From Chionis minor (lineage: Eukaryota > Chordata > Aves > Charadriiformes > Chionididae): a stretch of 64,000 bases of DNA. The stretch lies in NCBI GenBank assembly GCA_013398295.1, contig VZSF01003226.1, forward strand, positions 360,994-424,993, in the 5' to 3' direction. A program made the position numbers and the translations under genes. Below are positions 59,201-64,000 of the stretch, piece by piece. A model generated the notes under the pieces. That model saw nothing but the letters and a program-made list of their open reading frames with translations, did no database searches and had not been told where the DNA came from. Every line of letters starts with the position of its first letter. Positions within the stretch are counted from its first letter, which is position 1.

Positions 59201-62200
59201 ACAACAGGATGACGGAAGAATGGCACGAGTGATCTGATTACTGAGCTTAAGCCCCTTCTGAAAAATGAAAGGTATTTTTATAACTTGTAATTCCATCTGT
59301 AAAGAGTGCTCTGCATTCTGCTGTGTTGAATGCCGGTATCTCAGCATTCACGGGATCAGAGTCCCAGCTTGGAGGCCATTAAAATACAGGTATTTCAGTA
59401 CAGCAGCTATTTCATTTTCAGACAGATCAAGGCCTGATACGTATCATTGTCTCAGCAACTGTCAAAGATGAGTAAGCTATGACTACAGTTAAAACATTAT
59501 TGAGCCTTTATGCAAAATACCGAAAGCAAATTTCAAAGGCCAATTTTATTTTCTGTCGATAGTTAAGACATGGCTGTGCTTTCATAACTGAAAACCAGAA
59601 ATTTCGTAAAAGGTCAGGTGATGGAAAAAAGTGATTACAAAAGGGGAAGTGGCAATGTAAGAACAAGGGAGGGAAAAAAAAAAAGGCTGAGATTAAGAAC
59701 AGCATTTATATATAAAAATTTATTTAGGTGAAGTCACAAACATTTTAATATCAATTTACAAACAATTCATGTTATGCATATTATTGAAACTACCAAGAAA
59801 GGTAAAGGAGAGCAGATAATGGTAGCTTTTTCCTGAAACAACTAAAGGCATACCCTTACCATCATGCGTGTTACTGGATCATAGTACTACCTTGACCATA
59901 CTCCCTAGTATGCAAGGGAAAAGAAAACAAAATACTGAGATGTAGAATGATTAAACTGTGAATCAGTGAGTGTGATTTTCATGAACACCAGACTACGAAG
60001 GTCTAGTCTGATGCTCAAGACCTTAAGTATTCTACGAGGTATAAAAACAGGATAATAATCTAGGCCAATTATTATACTTGATCAAGAATTTTGTAATGCA
60101 CAATTGGGCTATGACTGATTTCTGGCAATGACAGCAATAGTTAATTTATTTTTCAGAGAAGAATGGAGAGGCAGTATCGAGCCTCACAGAGTACTTCTGT
60201 TGACAACCTGAGTTATTATACCAAGTGTATGATACTGTTTCAAGTCAAATATACATTTATGTTGCAGATATTCTCAATGAAATGGTAAAAATAACAGCTG
60301 TAACAAGACAAAGTATGGTTTATTTTTTTTTTTAAACAAATATAGTACATAGGTTTTTGAAGTGTCCGGTTGTGATCTGCAAAGATCCAGGATTGCACAC
60401 AAGTTTGCTCAAATGAGAAGGGTTAATCTGCACATTAAATTGGCTTATACTTTCAAAGAAGTATTTTAGGGCAGGGTTCTCCTCCGGGAGACTGTTCCTG
60501 ACCTCATTCAACCAATGTTCAATTTATTCACCTTCCTGAATCTTTGCTCTCTTTGGATAGTCTGTGACAAGTGCTGCGCTGCAGGAATTCCTGTTTTCCA
60601 GCAAACTGGCTTGTTCTGCAGGTTTGTAGTCCATTGTTACAATTGCTGATTGGGTAAAATGAATTTCCTACGTCTTCTCTAGCACAGCTTGCAACGCAAC
60701 AGAAGCAGAGGTAAAAGAATGCACTAGAATACCAGAGCTCCACTTAAACACCAACGGAGTCAGGCTGTTGGCACCAATAAGAAATTCTGTATTTAACAAA
60801 TCTGCAAATATTTAAAATCCAAAGTTAGTCAGTTTTATACATAAACTCACCCACTTAGTCTGACTGCCATCCCAACTGGCCTTCTGTTTTCATGGAGTCT
60901 GGAAAAAAAAATTGAGAATTGTCTGAAGTTAAGGCAAACATAAATTTGCAAGAACCAATCTCAGCTATCCTACATACACGCCAATTACTGCACTTACAAC
61001 TAAACCTGGGGTTTCTCACTTTGTTCTTTCTGTGTAGAGCAAAGCTACAGTTGTTCATCGCTGCCTCAGAAAGGACAGCTAGATTCAAACACCATACTTT
61101 GTTCCCCTTGCCTTTGTTTTTACTGGTTAACCTTCTGTGGAACTGCAGAACCAGAGATACAGGCACTACATCCAGCTGGAATTTAAGGAGCCTTCAACTG
61201 AAAGCGGAAATGAAATCCAGTCAGGCTGCCTAACGCTATCCCTTGAAATTATGAAAACAAAATCAGTTCAAACAAACAATCACCTGAAGAAAAGGGCTTT
61301 GTAAAACATCTCCTCTTCCTCTTGACAGCATGAACGTGCAAAAGCGTAGGTTCTGGCCAAAGCCATTTTAATTCTCTGATTCTTTTTACCCAAATGTGAA
61401 GCCACGTCTTATTTCTCTGAAGCAGTTTTACACAACATAATTAGAGCTTGCAAGGAGCTAGGGAGGTGCAGGGGAAACCCACAGGTCACCTCCAAGAGAG
61501 CAACATTTCCTTGCTGCTGCTTTGCCAATGATAAACTCGTGCTTTATCCTAGGCCTCATCTACATTTAACAGCAGCTGCTCAAACCATTATTTCAGTTAA
61601 GGACTTTCTTCACTTTTAAACAGTTATAAAAGACTATGTGCTAGCAATTAAAAACTGCTCTAATAATAGAAAGGCGGTTGAACCCACACTGAACAATTGC
61701 ACAACTTTTACTTTTGCTTTTCATTGTGCTGCTAAAGCACTACTGTTTTTAGAAACGTTAAACCGGTGGTATTTTATAAACTATTTAATTAAAATAAACA
61801 CGCTTAGTTTTTCTTCACACAATTTCTGTTTCTTACAGAAATTTCTTACAGATGGGGAGGGGGGCCAGAAAGCGACACCACTGTGAAATTTTACGAAACC
61901 AAAGGGGGATCGAGACCTCTGGTGCCTCAGCAGACAACAGTGCAAAACTCTGCACTGACAGAGCGACTGCTGTGGAAAAAGTTGCAAGTGTGGTTAACGT
62001 GTCAAGCTGAAGATCCGGTCTCGGATGAGATGAAAGCTATGAGCCATTGCCCGTCTGGTGCTCACATAAGATCTGTAGCAAAACAAGAACTGAGCTGTTG
62101 TTCTTGAGAACAGAGAAATCCAAACACAGAGATCAAAGTCAGTTGCATGAATCCAGAGCATCAACGACAGAAAGCACCAAGGCCACAAGGGCTGCACTGG

Positions 62201-62919
62201 GACCCGTGACACTATCCCCTGCGTGCTGTTTGCTCCCTTTCTGTGTTGTACATCAGCCAGAGAAGTCCCTTTCGATAGCTACCCAAGTCAGGATGTGGTG
62301 TGACACACCGAACACTTGCAGATGCCCTGAAAAAGTCATCCTCCCTTTCCAGATCAGGCAAACAAGAGTCCAACAATTTAGCCACTCCTCTGCGCTGACA
62401 ACCCCTGGGCATCTGATGAGCTAGCAAAAACCCTGCGGGAACACAAAGGTTCCCTTCCGACAGTCCTAAAACAATCGCCTGGAAACAAATACAGCCAATA
62501 TAACAGAATCTCCCTGCCATCATGCAGCTGGCACGAAAATCAACGTTTAGCGTTCAGCTTTTCCTGCACTCGGGATTTGACAGACTACAGCCACCGGTGT
62601 GAGAGAAGCAGCACAACCCCCGGTACAGGCGGGCAGCCCTTTGTACCGGCGCAGCTCCCTGTCGCAGCTCCGGCAGCGCACAGGGTAAATCCGCCCATGT
62701 GCCTTAGGGGTTATGCCAGTTCAGTGACACTCGATGCCTGTAACGAGAGCAAATCCTCAACATACACAAAATCTTCCTGACTTTGCCAAATTACACCAGC
62801 CGTCCTTCCCCACAAAACAGGCCAGCACTTGTGGATTAAATCCACCGAGTCCTGAAGTGGACTAAATCTCCAAACCATAGTGAATTTGCAAGCTGCAGCC
62901 ATTGATACTGAAGTTTGGC
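53216..62919. other. Intergenic sequence with unassigned ORFs
   Basis: Contains a 130-codon minus-strand ORF (53216-53608) and a 99-codon minus-strand ORF (54588-54887), neither of which I recognise, plus A-rich runs near 53838-53865 and 56481-56515. Other open frames are short and overlap on both strands. CpG density starts to rise near 62.5 kb, toward the gene at the right edge. Confidence 0.5.
56481..56515. repeat. A-rich polypurine tract
   Basis: A purine-only run of G and A dominated by poly-A. It could be the A-tail of a decayed insertion, but no element is identifiable upstream. Confidence 0.75.
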
Positions 62920-62925
62920 TTTATT
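62920..62925 (-). terminator. Candidate poly(A) signal for the edge gene
   Basis: AATAAA on the minus strand (TTTATT on plus), about 505 bases after the stop codon of the reading frame at 63430-64000. It is the nearest consensus hexamer I noticed, so it is a plausible 3' end for that transcript. Its use is inference. Confidence 0.3.
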
Positions 62926-63429
62926 CACATGAATTTTTCTGGCCTCCCACACAGCCTGCAACTACCACACGCTGTGTCACTGCCGAGCCTCTACTCTTTG
63001 TCTTACACATGAGTGTCTGTATTGCTGAGAAAGTTAATTTTTCAAAGACAACTTGGGGGAAAAAAACCCCACACCATTCTTCTGACAAGTTACGGAAAAT
63101 GAAATTACATACCAGAGGAAGGAATTACTGGGGTTCCTAACTACTGGTAGCCAGAGCTACAAATGCTACGGACAATTATTTGCTGAGAGCGTGCTTTTTT
63201 CTCCAGCGATGCCCGCACACCTCCCACGGTGGGCAGCCGGACACCTGCGTGGCCCCGGCAGGTACCGTCCCACGCCTCGCCAACTGACACCGTGGCCCAA
63301 CGGTGAGCACAAGCGATGCATCAACCGACTGGAGGGCACCCCAGCCTCCCCCTTCTCCTCTTCCCCTTCGAGGGGGCACCGTGCCGGGCCAGAGGAGTGG
63401 GAAAACGCGCCGCCGCAGCCGCCGGCCCG

Positions 63430-64000
63430 TCACACCTGGCTTTTCTCCTCCTGCTTGGGGCTCTGTGATGGTGGCGGTGCCGGCTGCGGTGGTGGCGGCG
63501 GCAGTGGCGGCGAGGCCGGCGTCTCGCCCTCAGCCCGCGGCTGCCTGCTGACGAGCGACTTGAGGGGTGCCATCCACTTCATCCAGAGGTCGAGGTCGAC
63601 GTCACCCCAGGGCAGGGTGGGGTCCTTGGCCGCCCGCCGCCGAAAGTCCTCGTCGTAGTTCATCCACGAGGTGCCCCCGTAGGTGGCGTGCAGCTTGCGG
63701 ATGGTGTCCAGGTACTTGAACATGGCTCCGCAGCGCGCCGGGTGCTTCTCGCACAGCACGCTGGCGTACACCAGGAAGGCCGAGACCCACTGGTCCAGCG
63801 TGTCCCCCGGGCGCGGACCGTGCTCGGGGGCCAGCTCTGTGTGGAGCAAGGAAAAGAGGTCAATGAACTCCCCCCGCCAGATCCGCTCCTTGGTGGCCTT
63901 GGCCAGCTTGTAGCCCAGCGGCCGCCGCAGCCCCACGTAGGGGGTGGCCGCCGCCTCCGCCGCCGCCTCGCCCTGCCCCGCCGCCGCGGCCCCGGCCCCT
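63430..64000 (-). CDS. Uncharacterised protein with a retroelement-associated-like conserved domain (partial, 5' cut by window edge)
   Basis: Minus-strand open frame of 189 residues ending at TGA 63430-63432 and still open at the window edge. The first complete codon starts at 63999, and no in-frame ATG precedes the domain, so the true start lies outside. The order is an Ala/Gly/Glu-rich lead (about 1-18), then a compact domain (about 19-145). Visible blocks in the domain are LGYKLAKATKERIWRGEFID, FLVYASVLCEKHPARCGAMF, KYLDTIRKLHATYGGTSW, NYDEDFRRRAA and LPWGDVDLDLWMKWM. A Pro-rich tail follows (PPPPPQPAPPP, then SPKQEEKSQV). From memory, the pattern (hydrophobic helix, EKHP, YDE-FR, PW...LWL/M) resembles a domain of uncharacterised vertebrate and invertebrate proteins often linked to DIRS/Ngaro-type tyrosine-recombinase retroelements. 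No reverse transcriptase or recombinase is visible in the window. The frame is intact, which suggests a functional, perhaps domesticated, gene. Function is unknown. It is not an ARHGAP6 or MSL3 exon as far as I can tell. Confidence 0.7.
   Translation of the reverse strand, partial: GAGAAAAGQGEAAAEAAATPYVGLRRPLGYKLAKATKERIWRGEFIDLFSLLHTELAPEHGPRPGDTLDQWVSAFLVYASVLCEKHPARCGAMFKYLDTIRKLHATYGGTSWMNYDEDFRRRAAKDPTLPWGDVDLDLWMKWMAPLKSLVSRQPRAEGETPASPPLPPPPPQPAPPPSQSPKQEEKSQV

Noticed and set aside
63430..64000. First exon of ARHGAP6, expected in this direction from human synteny
   Set aside because: The frame ends in a stop followed by non-coding sequence and does not resemble the ARHGAP6 N-terminus as I know it. 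It is also on the minus strand, whereas ARHGAP6 would be on plus.

Overview
The window is vertebrate nuclear DNA and almost certainly avian. The evidence is a truncated CR1-type LINE 3' end at about 32.1-32.3 kb, including the CATAGAAT-type terminus seen in bird genomes, together with small, widely spaced exons with GT-AG introns, CpG-island promoters and otherwise AT-rich unique sequence. No bacterial, plasmid or viral gene organisation is present. A 168-base run of N (28944-29111) marks an assembly gap inside the most GC-rich stretch.

The one firmly identified gene is MSL3, on the minus strand from the CpG island at about 28.4-29.4 kb down to a stop codon at 8725-8727. I placed twelve coding exons by reading splice sites and checking phase. 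They join into 490 residues without an internal stop. The first coding exon (about 34 residues in human MSL3) is not visible and most likely lies in the N gap. MSL3 is the chromo-barrel and MRG-domain subunit of the MSL histone H4K16 acetyltransferase complex. The last intron is about 10.1 kb, much longer than the others. The probable 3' UTR runs to about 7.9 kb, and 1-7.9 kb holds nothing I can call.

A second CpG island lies 2.3 kb upstream of MSL3, at about 31.6-32.05 kb. It carries YY1-like (CAAGATGG) and ZNF143/SBS-like (CTGGGAGCTGTAGT) motifs, which suggests a plus-strand promoter divergent from MSL3, but I recognise no protein there. The CR1 fragment follows directly. From about 32.3 to 63.4 kb there are roughly 31 kb of intergenic or lncRNA-type sequence with only chance-level ORFs and simple repeats. 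In human Xp22.2, ARHGAP6 lies upstream of MSL3 and is divergent from it, so ARHGAP6 is expected beyond the right edge. No ARHGAP6 exon was recognised here.

At the right edge, 63430-64000 on the minus strand is a GC-rich open reading frame cut by the window end. It encodes a compact conserved-looking domain followed by a proline-rich tail. The domain resembles one I associate with uncharacterised vertebrate proteins and with ORFs of DIRS/Ngaro-like tyrosine-recombinase retroelements. A possibly domesticated gene of this type is the most interesting item in the window.
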